Assembly: GCA_039915945.1 (NCBI GenBank)
Contig: JBDSMH010000101.1
Span: forward strand, 1-64,000
Reading direction: 5' to 3'
Length of the DNA: 64,000 bases
DNA from: DATLFA01 sp039915945
Lineage (GTDB): Bacteria; Actinomycetota; Acidimicrobiia; Acidimicrobiales; WLNW01
How positions within the stretch are numbered: the first letter of the stretch is position 1; each line of letters begins with the position of its first letter. Below the pieces are notes generated by a model that did not search any database, was not told the DNA's origin, and saw nothing but the letters and a program-made list of their open reading frames with translations. Positions 43,359-52,060 of this stretch are shown one piece after another. The position numbers were made by a program, and so were the translations under genes.

Positions 43359-45545
43359 ATGGCGAAAGAACACAGCACCCGCGAATCCAACACCCAAAAA
43401 GAGGGTCTCGACCGCGACAAGGCGTTGCAGATCGCGCTCGGTCAGATCGAAAAGCAATTCGGCAAGGGCGCCGTCATGAAGATGGGCGAAAAGACGACGA
43501 TGGGCATCGAGTCCATCCCCACGGGTGCGCTCGCCCTCGACTTGGCCCTCGGCATCGGCGGGTTGCCTCGGGGTCGCATCACCGAGATCTACGGCCCTGA
43601 GTCGTCGGGCAAGACCACCCTCGCCCTCCACGTGGTGGCCGAGGCGCAACGCAACGGCGGGGTTTGTGCCTACGTCGACGCGGAGCACGCCATGGATCCC
43701 GTCTATGCCCGGGCCATCGGTGTCGATGTCGACGAGCTCTTGATCTCGCAGCCCGACACGGGCGAGCAAGCCCTCGAGATCGTCGACATGTTGGTGCGCT
43801 CCGGCGCCATCGACGTGATCGTGATCGACTCGGTCGCCGCCCTCACGCCGCGCGCCGAGATCGAAGGCGAGATGGGGGACACCCACGTCGGTTTGCAGGC
43901 TCGCCTCATGTCGCAGGCGCTGCGCAAGCTCACCGCCAACCTCAACAAGTCCAACACCATCTGTCTCTTCATCAATCAGCTGCGAGAGAAGATCGGGGTC
44001 ATGTTCGGCTGCCTGCTGCGGGACAGTCTGATTTCACTCGCTGACGGAACCAAGATGCCGATTGGCCAGATTGTCAGCCAGAAGCTGCCCGTCGAGGTGC
44101 TGTCCTACGATCCCGCGCTCGACCAAATCGTCCCCCGCAAGGTGGTCAATTGGTTCGACAACGGACCGACAGAGTCGTTTCTCCAACTCACCGTGCCGAA
44201 GGCGGCCATCCGAGGACAAACGCCAAAGCTGACGCTCACCGACAATCACCTCATCCGGACTACGAGCGGTTGGCGACCGGCCGGCGAGCTCGTACCGGGT
44301 GATCGTCTGATGCAAATGGTCACACAACACCTCTCTGACTTTCAGTGGGAGGTGTTGCTGGGTGGCCTCATGGGCGACGGCGCACTGTCGCGAAACACGG
44401 GTGGAGGTGCGGCACGGTTCCGTTGGGGCCACGGCGCCAAGCAAACGCCCTACGGCGAATGGAAGGCCTCGCTCTTCGACAACATCGGTGTGAGCCGTTC
44501 CTCGAACGCGAAAGGCGCGGCCTTTTTCGACATGACACCGTTGCCCGAACTCGCGGACTTGCGTGAATCGGTCTATCTCGCGGATCGGAAAAAGCATTTC
44601 AGTGAGGACTACCTCAAGGCGCTGACACCACTCTCGTTGGCCGTCTGGTACATGGACGATGGCACCTTCACCGTTCGTTCCAAAGGCCTACAAGAACGCA
44701 CGCAGGGCGGCTCTGGGCGCTCCGAGATCTGTGTCGAGGCCATGACACCAGGCACTCGTGAACGGCTCGTGAGCTATCTCGCGGATGTCTGGGGGATCCA
44801 CACGAAGTTGACGATTCGCGGTGCTCGTCGCATCTCGGTTCTGACGTTCCCCACTGCAGAGACGGCAAAGTTCCATGCACTCGTCGCCCCGTTCGTCCAT
44901 CCCTCGATGCAGTACAAGCTGCTGGCGCGCTATCAAGGACGGTTCGCAGTCGAGCCGATCTTTGTCGCGGCGCGGAATGCATTAGCGCCGATGCCCATAA
45001 CGAAGATCGAGCGAGTTACCCCCCCAAAGGGTCGTACACATCGGTTCGACATCGAGGTCGAGGGCAATCACAACTACTTCGCATCTGGCATCATGGTGCA
45101 CAACTCGCCCGAGACCACGCCCGGTGGACGGGCCCTCAAGTTCTATTCGTCGGTGCGTCTCGACATCCGCCGCATCGAGTCCATCAAAGACGGCGTCGAG
45201 GTCGTGGGCAACCGCACTCGCGTCAAGGTGGTCAAGAACAAGTGCGCCTCGCCGTTCAAGCAGGCCGAGTTCGACATCATGTACTCCAAGGGCATCAGCC
45301 GTGAGGGCTCCGTGCTCGATCTGGCCGTCGACTTGGGCATCGTCAAGAAGTCGGGCGCCTGGTTCACCTACGACGGTGAGCAGTTGGGGCAAGGCCGTGA
45401 AAACGCCAAGACGTTCTTGATCGAGAACCCCGAGATCATGGTCGAGATTTCCGAGCGGGTCTGGCGCACGGTGCGTCCGGCGCCGGTCGAGAGCAATGGC
45501 GCCGACGTCATTTCGCTCGACGAGCCCATCTCCCTCGACGACTGA
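43359..45545 (+). CDS. recA: Recombinase RecA, interrupted by an in-frame intein
   Basis: The precursor is 728 residues and removing a 365-residue intein leaves a 363-residue RecA. It coats single-stranded DNA, drives strand exchange and triggers LexA self-cleavage. N-extein: GPESSGKTTLALH (Walker A, about residue 78), VIDSVAALTPRAE and INQLREKIGVMFG. The C-extein resumes SPETTPGGRALKFYSSVRLD. The ATG at 43359 gives the normal N-terminus; a GTG at 43344 would add five residues. A strong terminator follows. No recX is downstream. Confidence 0.97.
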   Translation: MAKEHSTRESNTQKEGLDRDKALQIALGQIEKQFGKGAVMKMGEKTTMGIESIPTGALALDLALGIGGLPRGRITEIYGPESSGKTTLALHVVAEAQRNGGVCAYVDAEHAMDPVYARAIGVDVDELLISQPDTGEQALEIVDMLVRSGAIDVIVIDSVAALTPRAEIEGEMGDTHVGLQARLMSQALRKLTANLNKSNTICLFINQLREKIGVMFGCLLRDSLISLADGTKMPIGQIVSQKLPVEVLSYDPALDQIVPRKVVNWFDNGPTESFLQLTVPKAAIRGQTPKLTLTDNHLIRTTSGWRPAGELVPGDRLMQMVTQHLSDFQWEVLLGGLMGDGALSRNTGGGAARFRWGHGAKQTPYGEWKASLFDNIGVSRSSNAKGAAFFDMTPLPELADLRESVYLADRKKHFSEDYLKALTPLSLAVWYMDDGTFTVRSKGLQERTQGGSGRSEICVEAMTPGTRERLVSYLADVWGIHTKLTIRGARRISVLTFPTAETAKFHALVAPFVHPSMQYKLLARYQGRFAVEPIFVAARNALAPMPITKIERVTPPKGRTHRFDIEVEGNHNYFASGIMVHNSPETTPGGRALKFYSSVRLDIRRIESIKDGVEVVGNRTRVKVVKNKCASPFKQAEFDIMYSKGISREGSVLDLAVDLGIVKKSGAWFTYDGEQLGQGRENAKTFLIENPEIMVEISERVWRTVRPAPVESNGADVISLDEPISLDD
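44010..45104 (+). mobile_element. RecA intein with LAGLIDADG homing endonuclease
   Basis: 365 residues, starting with Cys (CLLRDSLISLADG, block A) and ending HN before Ser+1. Block B is TLTDNHLIRT. Two LAGLIDADG-like motifs are EVLLGGLMGDGAL and LAVWYMDDGTF. Block F/G is HRFDIEVEGNHNYFASGIMVHN. It sits between Gly and Ser of MFG/SPETT, the site used by the Mycobacterium leprae-type RecA intein and not the M. tuberculosis site. All splice residues look intact, so it should excise itself, and the endonuclease may be active. Confidence 0.93.
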
Positions 45546-45576
45546 AAGAACCCACAATCGCTTGAACCCACCATCG

Positions 45577-45628
45577 CCACGTGCCGACGTTGGGGTCCCG
45601 TCTACGGGCACCCCAACGTCGCACGTGG
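45577..45628 (+). terminator. Strong terminator hairpin after recA
   Basis: CCACGTGC-C-GACGTTGGGGT pairs with ACCCCAACGTCGCACGTGG, a 19-bp stem with one bulge. The enclosed CCCG/CGGG can also pair. Confidence 0.65.
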
Positions 45629-45661
45629 GGCTTCGCCTCTCTGAAGGGCCGCTGCGGCCAT

Positions 45662-45667
45662 TAGCCT
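45662..45667 (+). promoter_or_regulatory. miaB: Leaderless -10 element (TAGCCT) for miaB operon
   Basis: TAGCCT is followed by 7 nt and the ATG at 45675. A GTG directly before it (45672) is less well spaced. Confidence 0.5.
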
Positions 45668-45674
45668 GGCGGTG

Positions 45675-47060
45675 ATGGCCCGCAAGTACGTCGTGCGCAC
45701 CTTCGGGTGCCAAATGAACGAGCACGACTCCGAGCGCATCGCCGGGTTGCTCGAGGCCGACGGCTACGAAGCGACGACCGTCATCGAAGACGCCGATGTC
45801 GTCGTGCTCAACTCGTGTTGCATCCGGGAGAACGCCGACAACAAGCTCTACGGGCTGCTCGGCCATCTCAAGGTCGAAAAGGACCGCCGTCCCGACCTCC
45901 AGATCGCCGTCGGCGGCTGTCTGGCGCAAAAAGATCGCGACCTCGTACGCCGGCGGGCCGGTCACGTCGATGTCGTCTTCGGCACGCACAACGTGCACCG
46001 GGCGGGCGAGTTGTTGCGCCTCGCCGCGCAGCACGGCCCGATCGTCGAGATCCTCGACGAGGCCGCCCGCGATGATGCCGAGGCCTTCCCCAGTTCGCTG
46101 CCGACGCGCCGCGAACTCGACCACGCGGCGTGGGTCACCATTCAGGTCGGCTGCGACAACTCGTGCGCCTTTTGCATCGTCCCGTCGGTCCGGGGTCGCG
46201 AGATCAGCCGTCCGATCGACGATCTGGTCGACGAGGTGCGCCAACTGGCGGCGAGCGGCGTCGTCGAAGTCACGCTGCTCGGCCAAAACGTCAACAGTTA
46301 CGGGCGCGACCTGACCAAGCGGGGTCCGCTGTTCGCCTCGCTCTTGCGCGCGGTGGGCGAAGTCGACGGCATCCGCCGGGTGCGCTTCACGAGTCCGCAT
46401 CCCAAAGATCTGCGGCCGGACACGATCGAGGCGATGGCGAGCACGCCGACGGTGTGCGAGCACCTACACCTGCCGTTGCAAAGCGGCAGCGATCGCATCC
46501 TCTCCGCCATGCACCGCGGCTATCGGGCCGAGCGCTATCTCGAAAAGCTGGCCGCGGCGCGCCAGTCGATCCCGGACCTCGCAGTATCGACCGACATCAT
46601 CGTGGGCTTCCCGGGCGAGACCGACGGCGACTTCGAACAGACGCTGCAGGTCGTCGCCGAAGCCGAATACGACAGCGCGTACACCTTCATCTTCTCGCCT
46701 CGCAGCGGCACCGAAGCGGCGACGATGGTCGATCAGTTCGTTCCTCATGACGTGAGTGTCGAGCGCTTCGAGCGGCTGCGGGCCGTGGTCGAGCGAGCCG
46801 GACGGCGCAAGCACTTGGCGCGCGTCGGGCGAGTCGAAGAAGTGATCGTCGAAGGGCCGAGCAAGCGCGACGCGTCGGTGCTCACCGGGCGCACACGACA
46901 GAACAAGCTCGTGCACTTCGCTTCCGCCGACCCGATCCGCGTCGGATCGTTTGCCGATGTTTGCGTCGTCGATTCGGCATCGCACTACTTGATGGGGGAG
47001 CTCGTGGCAGTCACGGCGCGACCCCGTCACCGCACCCGGATCGCGCTATCCGTCGGGTAA
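45675..47060 (+). CDS. miaB: tRNA-2-methylthio-N6-dimethylallyladenosine synthase
   Basis: 461 residues. It methylthiolates position 37 of tRNAs already modified by MiaA, whose gene is two genes downstream. UPF0004 cysteines are in TFGCQMNEHDSE, NSCCIRENA and VGGCLAQKD. The radical-SAM motif is CDNSCAFCIVP, and PLQSGSDRILSAMHRGY follows. The C-terminal TRAM domain includes VEEVIVEGPSKRD. It begins a tight operon with the kinase-like gene, miaA, dapF and hflX. Confidence 0.95.
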   Translation: MARKYVVRTFGCQMNEHDSERIAGLLEADGYEATTVIEDADVVVLNSCCIRENADNKLYGLLGHLKVEKDRRPDLQIAVGGCLAQKDRDLVRRRAGHVDVVFGTHNVHRAGELLRLAAQHGPIVEILDEAARDDAEAFPSSLPTRRELDHAAWVTIQVGCDNSCAFCIVPSVRGREISRPIDDLVDEVRQLAASGVVEVTLLGQNVNSYGRDLTKRGPLFASLLRAVGEVDGIRRVRFTSPHPKDLRPDTIEAMASTPTVCEHLHLPLQSGSDRILSAMHRGYRAERYLEKLAAARQSIPDLAVSTDIIVGFPGETDGDFEQTLQVVAEAEYDSAYTFIFSPRSGTEAATMVDQFVPHDVSVERFERLRAVVERAGRRKHLARVGRVEEVIVEGPSKRDASVLTGRTRQNKLVHFASADPIRVGSFADVCVVDSASHYLMGELVAVTARPRHRTRIALSVG

Positions 47061-47873
47061 GTGACCATGCCGGCAGAACAGCTCGTGATCCCCGACGGTT
47101 TACCCGAGGCTGTAGTCGAAGCGATCGCCGACGGGGTGGTCCTCTCGGCCGAGCAGAAGAATCGCGGCACCCGCGTCTTCTTGTTGCAGTGTAAGAAGGG
47201 CTGGCCGTTCCGGTTGCTCAAAGTGGCCGACGGTAGCGACCCGTTCAGCGTGCTCGCCGAGATCGACCGCCTCGATTGGCTCGATCGCCGGCTGCCCGTC
47301 CCGAAGGTCCTGGCGTCCGAGCCGTTGCCCGTCGGCGGTCATGCCACGGTCCTGGCGCTGCCGGCCGGCGTCGCCGCGACCTCGTCCGACAACGTGCACG
47401 GCCCGCCCGAGGTCGTCGAGTTGTTCGCGAAGGCGTTGCGCTTCGTCCACGAGGTGCCGATCGAGCGGTGCCCGTTCAGCAACCGCCTCGATATCCGGCT
47501 GCGGTCGATCCAACGCAAACTGCGAGCCGGTCGCTACGACGGGATGGCGCTATCCGAGGCGTATCGTCGCTATCCGCCGGCGCGACTGTTCGAGATCCTG
47601 AACGAGACCAAGCCGAACGAAGAAGATCTGGTTTTCGCGCACGGCGCTTGGCACCTGCGTTCGGTGTTCCTCGACGCCGCGGGTGTGAGCGGCATCGTCG
47701 ATTGGGATCGCGCCGGCGTGTCGGACCGCTACGCCGATCTCGCAATGGGGGCCAAGGTGATTGCCGACAACGTCAGCGTCGAATTGGTCCCGCTCTTCTT
47801 CGAGGCCTACGGCGTGCCCCGACCTGATCCGTTGCGACTGGACTACTACCAGTTGCTCGCCGAGTTCTGGTGA
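47061..47873 (+). CDS. Aminoglycoside phosphotransferase-like protein lacking catalytic residues
   Basis: 270 residues from a GTG immediately after the miaB stop (ATG at 47067 is the alternative). The fold matches APH(3')-type kinases: the N-lobe lysine K54 in PFRLLKVADG and the C-lobe VDWDRAGVSDRYADLAMGAKVIADN, which aligns with the family's IDCGRLGVADRYQDIA. The Brenner motif HGDxxxxN is altered to HGAWHLRS: the catalytic Asp is Ala196 and the metal-binding Asn is Ser201. It is therefore probably a pseudokinase or an enzyme with changed chemistry. It ends overlapping miaA. Confidence 0.7.
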   Translation: MTMPAEQLVIPDGLPEAVVEAIADGVVLSAEQKNRGTRVFLLQCKKGWPFRLLKVADGSDPFSVLAEIDRLDWLDRRLPVPKVLASEPLPVGGHATVLALPAGVAATSSDNVHGPPEVVELFAKALRFVHEVPIERCPFSNRLDIRLRSIQRKLRAGRYDGMALSEAYRRYPPARLFEILNETKPNEEDLVFAHGAWHLRSVFLDAAGVSGIVDWDRAGVSDRYADLAMGAKVIADNVSVELVPLFFEAYGVPRPDPLRLDYYQLLAEFW

Positions 47874-48772
47874 TGCTCGCGCTCGTCGGGCCGACCGCGG
47901 CGGGCAAATCGGCGATCGCGATGATGGTGGCGCAGACGCGCGACGACATCGAGATTGTGGCCGTCGACGCCATGCAGGTGTATCGGCGCATGGACATCGG
48001 CACCGCCAAGCCGACCGCGACCGACCAACGACTCGTGCGCCATCACATGATCGACGTCGCCGACGCGTCGGTCGACTACTCGCTGTCGTTGTATCAACGC
48101 GACGCGCTTGCCGCGATCGCCGACATCAAAGCGCGCGGTCACGTGCCGCTGCTCGTCGGGGGCACGGGGCTCTATCTGCGCGCGGTCGTCGATCAACTCG
48201 ACATCCCGCCGCAATTCGAGTCGGTTCGTGTCGCGCTCGACGCCGACAGCGACACTGCAGGCTTGCATCGCCGTCTGATCGAAGTCGACCCCGTCGCCGC
48301 GTCGAGGATGGAGCCGTCGAACCGGCGCCGCATCGTGCGCGCGCTCGAGGTCACGCTGGGCAGCGGCCGGCCGTTCTCGTCGTTCGGTCCCGGCTTGGCC
48401 GCGTACCCGACGACCACCACTCGACTGCTCGGCGTAGGTATGGATCGACCGGCGCTCGACGCCCGCATCGAGGCGCGCTACGCACAGCAGATGGAGATGG
48501 GGCTGCTCGACGAAGTGCGATCGCTGCTCGACGAACCGGCCGGCCTGTCGCGCACCGCCGCCCAAGCGCTGGGTTACAAAGAGATGATCGAGCACCTTCG
48601 CGGTGAGGTCTCACTCGCCGACGCGCTGGCTACCGCCATCGCCCGTACCAGGCGTTTTGCCCGGCGCCAAGAGCGTTGGTTTCGCCGTGATCCGCGCATA
48701 CGGTGGCTCGACGGAGCAAATCCGGTGGAGGCACGCGACGCGGTGCTGGAAGAATGCAACTCGTGCGATTGA
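47873..48772 (+). CDS. miaA: tRNA dimethylallyltransferase
   Basis: About 299 residues. It transfers dimethylallyl to A37 of tRNA, the step before MiaB. The P-loop GPTAAGKSA is at the start, DAMQVYRRMDIGTAKPT follows, then GGTGLYLRAVVD and the C-terminal RTRRFARRQERWFRRDPRIRWLD. A GTG at 47870 is an equally possible start; either overlaps the previous stop. It overlaps dapF by 19 nt. Confidence 0.94.
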   Translation: MLALVGPTAAGKSAIAMMVAQTRDDIEIVAVDAMQVYRRMDIGTAKPTATDQRLVRHHMIDVADASVDYSLSLYQRDALAAIADIKARGHVPLLVGGTGLYLRAVVDQLDIPPQFESVRVALDADSDTAGLHRRLIEVDPVAASRMEPSNRRRIVRALEVTLGSGRPFSSFGPGLAAYPTTTTRLLGVGMDRPALDARIEARYAQQMEMGLLDEVRSLLDEPAGLSRTAAQALGYKEMIEHLRGEVSLADALATAIARTRRFARRQERWFRRDPRIRWLDGANPVEARDAVLEECNSCD

Positions 48773-49569
48773 CAAAGCATCACGGCCTGGGCAACGACTT
48801 CCTTGTCGCGCTCGTCGACAGTGAAGACGACGCGCGCGTCTACGACGCCGATCTCGCGCGCCATGTCTGCCATCGCACCCGCGGCGTCGGTGCCGACGGA
48901 TTGATCGTGGGGCTGCGTCAACCCGATGCGCACCATGATCTGCGCATGACCCTGTTCAACGCCGATGGGTCCCGGGCCGAAATCAGCGGCAACGGCATTC
49001 GCTGCCTTGCCCAAGCCGAGTTGAATCGTCGCGACGCTCGTTCCGCTGATCTGCGCATCGTCACCGATGCCGGTCTGCGAGTGGTCGCCGTACGCGCCAG
49101 CGATGATCCCCTCACGGTCGAGGCCAGCGTCACGATGGGTCGCATCACCGAACGAGCGACGGTGCCCGCGCCGCCGCCGGGGTATGACATCGGCAAGAGC
49201 GCTACTGCCGACATCGGCAATCCGCACTGGGTCGTGCTCGTCGACGACGCGTGGGCGGTAGATCTGGCCCGGCTCGGCCCGCAGTTCGAGCGCGCCGGCG
49301 GCGGTCTCAACGTCGAGTTCATCGCGCCCACCGCGGGCACCGCAGACGCCATCGACCTTGCAGTGTGGGAGCGCGGTGTCGGCATCACCGAAGCCTGTGG
49401 CAGCGGCGCGGCAGCAGCCGCGTTCGTCGCGCATCGCTGGGGTCTCGTCGGCGCCGAGGTCACGGTGCACATGCCCGGTGGCGCGGCGCGCGTCGTGCTC
49501 GAAGGTGCCGAGGCCACCCTCGTCGGCCCGTCGGTGTTCATCGCAGAAGTGGAGATCGCTCGTGGCTGA
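48754..49569 (+). CDS. dapF: Diaminopimelate epimerase
   Basis: 271 residues from the ATG at 48754, inside the end of miaA. It converts LL- to meso-diaminopimelate with a two-cysteine mechanism; both are present in SGNGIRCLAQAE and EACGSGAAAAAF. The start MQLVRLTKHHGLGNDFLVAL fits the family. The order miaA-dapF-hflX is common in actinobacteria. Confidence 0.95.
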   Translation: MQLVRLTKHHGLGNDFLVALVDSEDDARVYDADLARHVCHRTRGVGADGLIVGLRQPDAHHDLRMTLFNADGSRAEISGNGIRCLAQAELNRRDARSADLRIVTDAGLRVVAVRASDDPLTVEASVTMGRITERATVPAPPPGYDIGKSATADIGNPHWVVLVDDAWAVDLARLGPQFERAGGGLNVEFIAPTAGTADAIDLAVWERGVGITEACGSGAAAAAFVAHRWGLVGAEVTVHMPGGAARVVLEGAEATLVGPSVFIAEVEIARG

Positions 49570-50875
49570 ATCCTCACACCGTGGCGGGTTCGGCGACCTC
49601 GGTGGTGACGCCGGCGGCGCGCTCATCGAACGCACCTTCCGTGAACGCATCGTGCTGGTCGGCGTCACCGTTCCGCCGCACCGCGTCGACGACGTCGAAC
49701 GATCGCTCGACGAGTTGGCGCTGCTTGTCGACACCGCGGGCGCCGACACCGTCGGTCGCGTCAACCAACGGCGCGATTCACCCGACCCCGCGACGTTCGT
49801 CGGCAAAGGCAAGGCCCACGAAATACGCGAGCTGTCCGAAGAACTCGACAGCGACACGGTGGTGTTCGACGACGAGCTGACGCCGGCACAACAGTTCAAT
49901 CTCGAGAAGTTGCTGGGGCGTACCGCACTCGATCGCACCGCGGTCATCCTCGACATTTTCGCCCAGAACGCCCATAGCCAAGAGGGCAAGGCACAAGTCG
50001 AGTTGGCCCAGTTGCGCTATCGGCTTCCCCGCATCCGGGGCTCGGGCGCGCGCCTCTCGCAGCAGGCTGGTCGCATCGGCACGCGCGGTCCGGGCGAAAC
50101 GCAGCTCGAGATCGATCGCCGCCGCATTCAACGACGCATCCACAAACTGGAAGACGACCTCAAGCAGGTGCGCCGTCACCGTTCGACACAGTCAAAGGCG
50201 CGCCGGCGCAGCGCCAATCGTTCGGTGTCGATCGTCGGCTACACGAACGCGGGTAAGTCGACTCTGCTCAACCGACTCACCGACGCGGGCGTGTTGGTCG
50301 AAAACCGACTGTTCGCCACCCTCGACGCGACGACACGCCGGTTGCAGCTGCCGGGCGGCGAGACCATCTTCTTGTCCGACACCGTCGGGTTCGTCAACAA
50401 GTTGCCGCATCAACTCGTCGAAGCGTTCAAGTCGACCCTCGACGTCGTGGTCGATGCCGATCTCTTGGTACACGTCGTCGACGGGTCCGGCCCTGATCCC
50501 GAAGGCAACATCGACGTCGTACGTTCGGTGCTGAGAGAGATCGGCGCCGGCCCGGTCCCCGAGTTGTTGGTGTTCAACAAGGTCGACGCCAGCGACGAGC
50601 CGCGCCGTCTCGCCGACAAGCACCCAGGGGCGGCCGCCGTATCCGCCATGTCCGGCGAAGGCATCGACGAGTTGCTGCTGGCGATCGGCGACCGCGTGCG
50701 GTCGATGACCGAAGTGACCGAGTTGCTGATCCCGTTCGACCGCGGCGACATCATGGCGGCGGTCCACCGCGAGGGCCAGGTGCTGGTGGAGACGCCCGAT
50801 TCCGACGGCGTGCGGGTGCGCGCCCGGCTCGAGGCAGGGTCCGTGGGGCGTCTGCGCGAGTTCGTCGTCGACTGA
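49562..50875 (+). CDS. hflX: Ribosome-associated GTPase HflX
   Basis: 437 residues from a GTG at 49562 overlapping dapF by 8 nt. The HflX N-terminal domain includes GKGKAHEI-type glycine loops and GPGETQLEIDRRRIQRRIHKLEDDL. The GTPase domain has GYTNAGKST (G1), DTVGF (G3) and NKVD (G4). HflX splits stalled or stressed ribosomes. A frame open upstream in dapF is not used. Confidence 0.94.
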   Translation: MAESSHRGGFGDLGGDAGGALIERTFRERIVLVGVTVPPHRVDDVERSLDELALLVDTAGADTVGRVNQRRDSPDPATFVGKGKAHEIRELSEELDSDTVVFDDELTPAQQFNLEKLLGRTALDRTAVILDIFAQNAHSQEGKAQVELAQLRYRLPRIRGSGARLSQQAGRIGTRGPGETQLEIDRRRIQRRIHKLEDDLKQVRRHRSTQSKARRRSANRSVSIVGYTNAGKSTLLNRLTDAGVLVENRLFATLDATTRRLQLPGGETIFLSDTVGFVNKLPHQLVEAFKSTLDVVVDADLLVHVVDGSGPDPEGNIDVVRSVLREIGAGPVPELLVFNKVDASDEPRRLADKHPGAAAVSAMSGEGIDELLLAIGDRVRSMTEVTELLIPFDRGDIMAAVHREGQVLVETPDSDGVRVRARLEAGSVGRLREFVVD

Positions 50876-50945
50876 CGGTGATGAGAAACTCGGGCGCTGC
50901 CGCCCCGATGGCGGGTGAGCTGTGGTGCGACCAGAAGGGCATCGA

Positions 50946-52058
50946 ATGACCGAAGGGTTTCGGCCTCCGCCGTATCCGTACGACCGCCTCGACGAACTCA
51001 AGGCGATCGCCGACGAACACGAGGGTGGTTGCGTCGATCTCTCGGTGGGTACGCCGACCGATCCGACGATGCCCGGCGTCGTCGCCGCGTTGGCCTCGTC
51101 CAATGCCGAGCGGGGCTATCCGGCGTCCATCGGCTCGCTGGCCTACCGCCGCGGGGCCGCGGCGTGGATGGAGCGGCGCTTCGGCATCAACATCGACCCC
51201 GCGCATCTGGCCGCGTGCGTCGGCACCAAAGAATTCGTGGCGTTGTTGCCCCAACTCCTGCACCTACGCACGCCCGAACGCGACACCATCTTGTTCCCGG
51301 CGGTCAGTTACCCGACCTATTCGATGGGCGCGACGCTCGCCGGTTGCCGTTCCGTTGCGGTGCCACTCGACGACAAATGGCGACTCGACGTGTCGGCCAT
51401 CAGTGACGACGACGCCCGGCGGGCACTGGCATTGTGGGTCAACACGCCGGGCAATCCCGCGGGCGGTCTCGACGATCTCGGTGCCGTCGCCGCATGGGGC
51501 CGGGCCAACGATGTCCCGGTGTTCAGCGACGAGTGCTACATCGAATTCACGTGGGCCGGCGCGCCGCGCAGCATCCTCGAACACGGCACCGACGGCGTTG
51601 TCGCGGTGCACTCGCTGTCCAAACGGTCGAATCTCGCCGGCGCGCGTTCGGGTTTCTACGCCGGCGATCCCGAACTCGTCGACTATCTCGCCGAGGTGCG
51701 CAAGCACATGGGCCTCATGGTGCCCGGGCCGGTGCAGGCCGCTTCGGTCGTGGCGTTCTCCGACGATGCCCATGTCGATGCGCAGCGCGATCGCTATTAC
51801 GGCCGCCTCGAACGCGCGCAGCAGATCATGGCCGCCGTCGGCGCGCCGTGTGACCTACCGCAGGGTGGGTTCTATCTCTTTGCCCCCGCACCCGATGGCG
51901 ACGCGTGGGGTCTGGCGCGGACCCTCGCGACGCGCGGTGGTGTGCTCGTGAGCCCGGGCGAGTTCTACGGCGAGGCCGCCAGCGCGTACGTGCGGGTGGC
52001 CGTCGTGCAGTCCGATGCGCAACTCGATCTCGTCGCCCGCCGTCTGGGCGTGGCCTGA
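50946..52058 (+). CDS. dapC: Succinyldiaminopimelate transaminase
   Basis: 370 residues from the ATG at 50946, with AGAAGGG upstream. A class I PLP aminotransferase with NTPGNPAGG, SDECYIEFTW and the PLP lysine in VHSLSKRSNLAGARSGF. It matches the actinobacterial DapC type (PPYPYDRLDELKAIADEHEGGCVDLSVGTPTDPTP-like opening), and dapE follows 2 nt later, supporting a role in the succinylase branch of lysine synthesis. Confidence 0.9.
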   Translation: MTEGFRPPPYPYDRLDELKAIADEHEGGCVDLSVGTPTDPTMPGVVAALASSNAERGYPASIGSLAYRRGAAAWMERRFGINIDPAHLAACVGTKEFVALLPQLLHLRTPERDTILFPAVSYPTYSMGATLAGCRSVAVPLDDKWRLDVSAISDDDARRALALWVNTPGNPAGGLDDLGAVAAWGRANDVPVFSDECYIEFTWAGAPRSILEHGTDGVVAVHSLSKRSNLAGARSGFYAGDPELVDYLAEVRKHMGLMVPGPVQAASVVAFSDDAHVDAQRDRYYGRLERAQQIMAAVGAPCDLPQGGFYLFAPAPDGDAWGLARTLATRGGVLVSPGEFYGEAASAYVRVAVVQSDAQLDLVARRLGVA

Positions 52059-52060
52059 GC

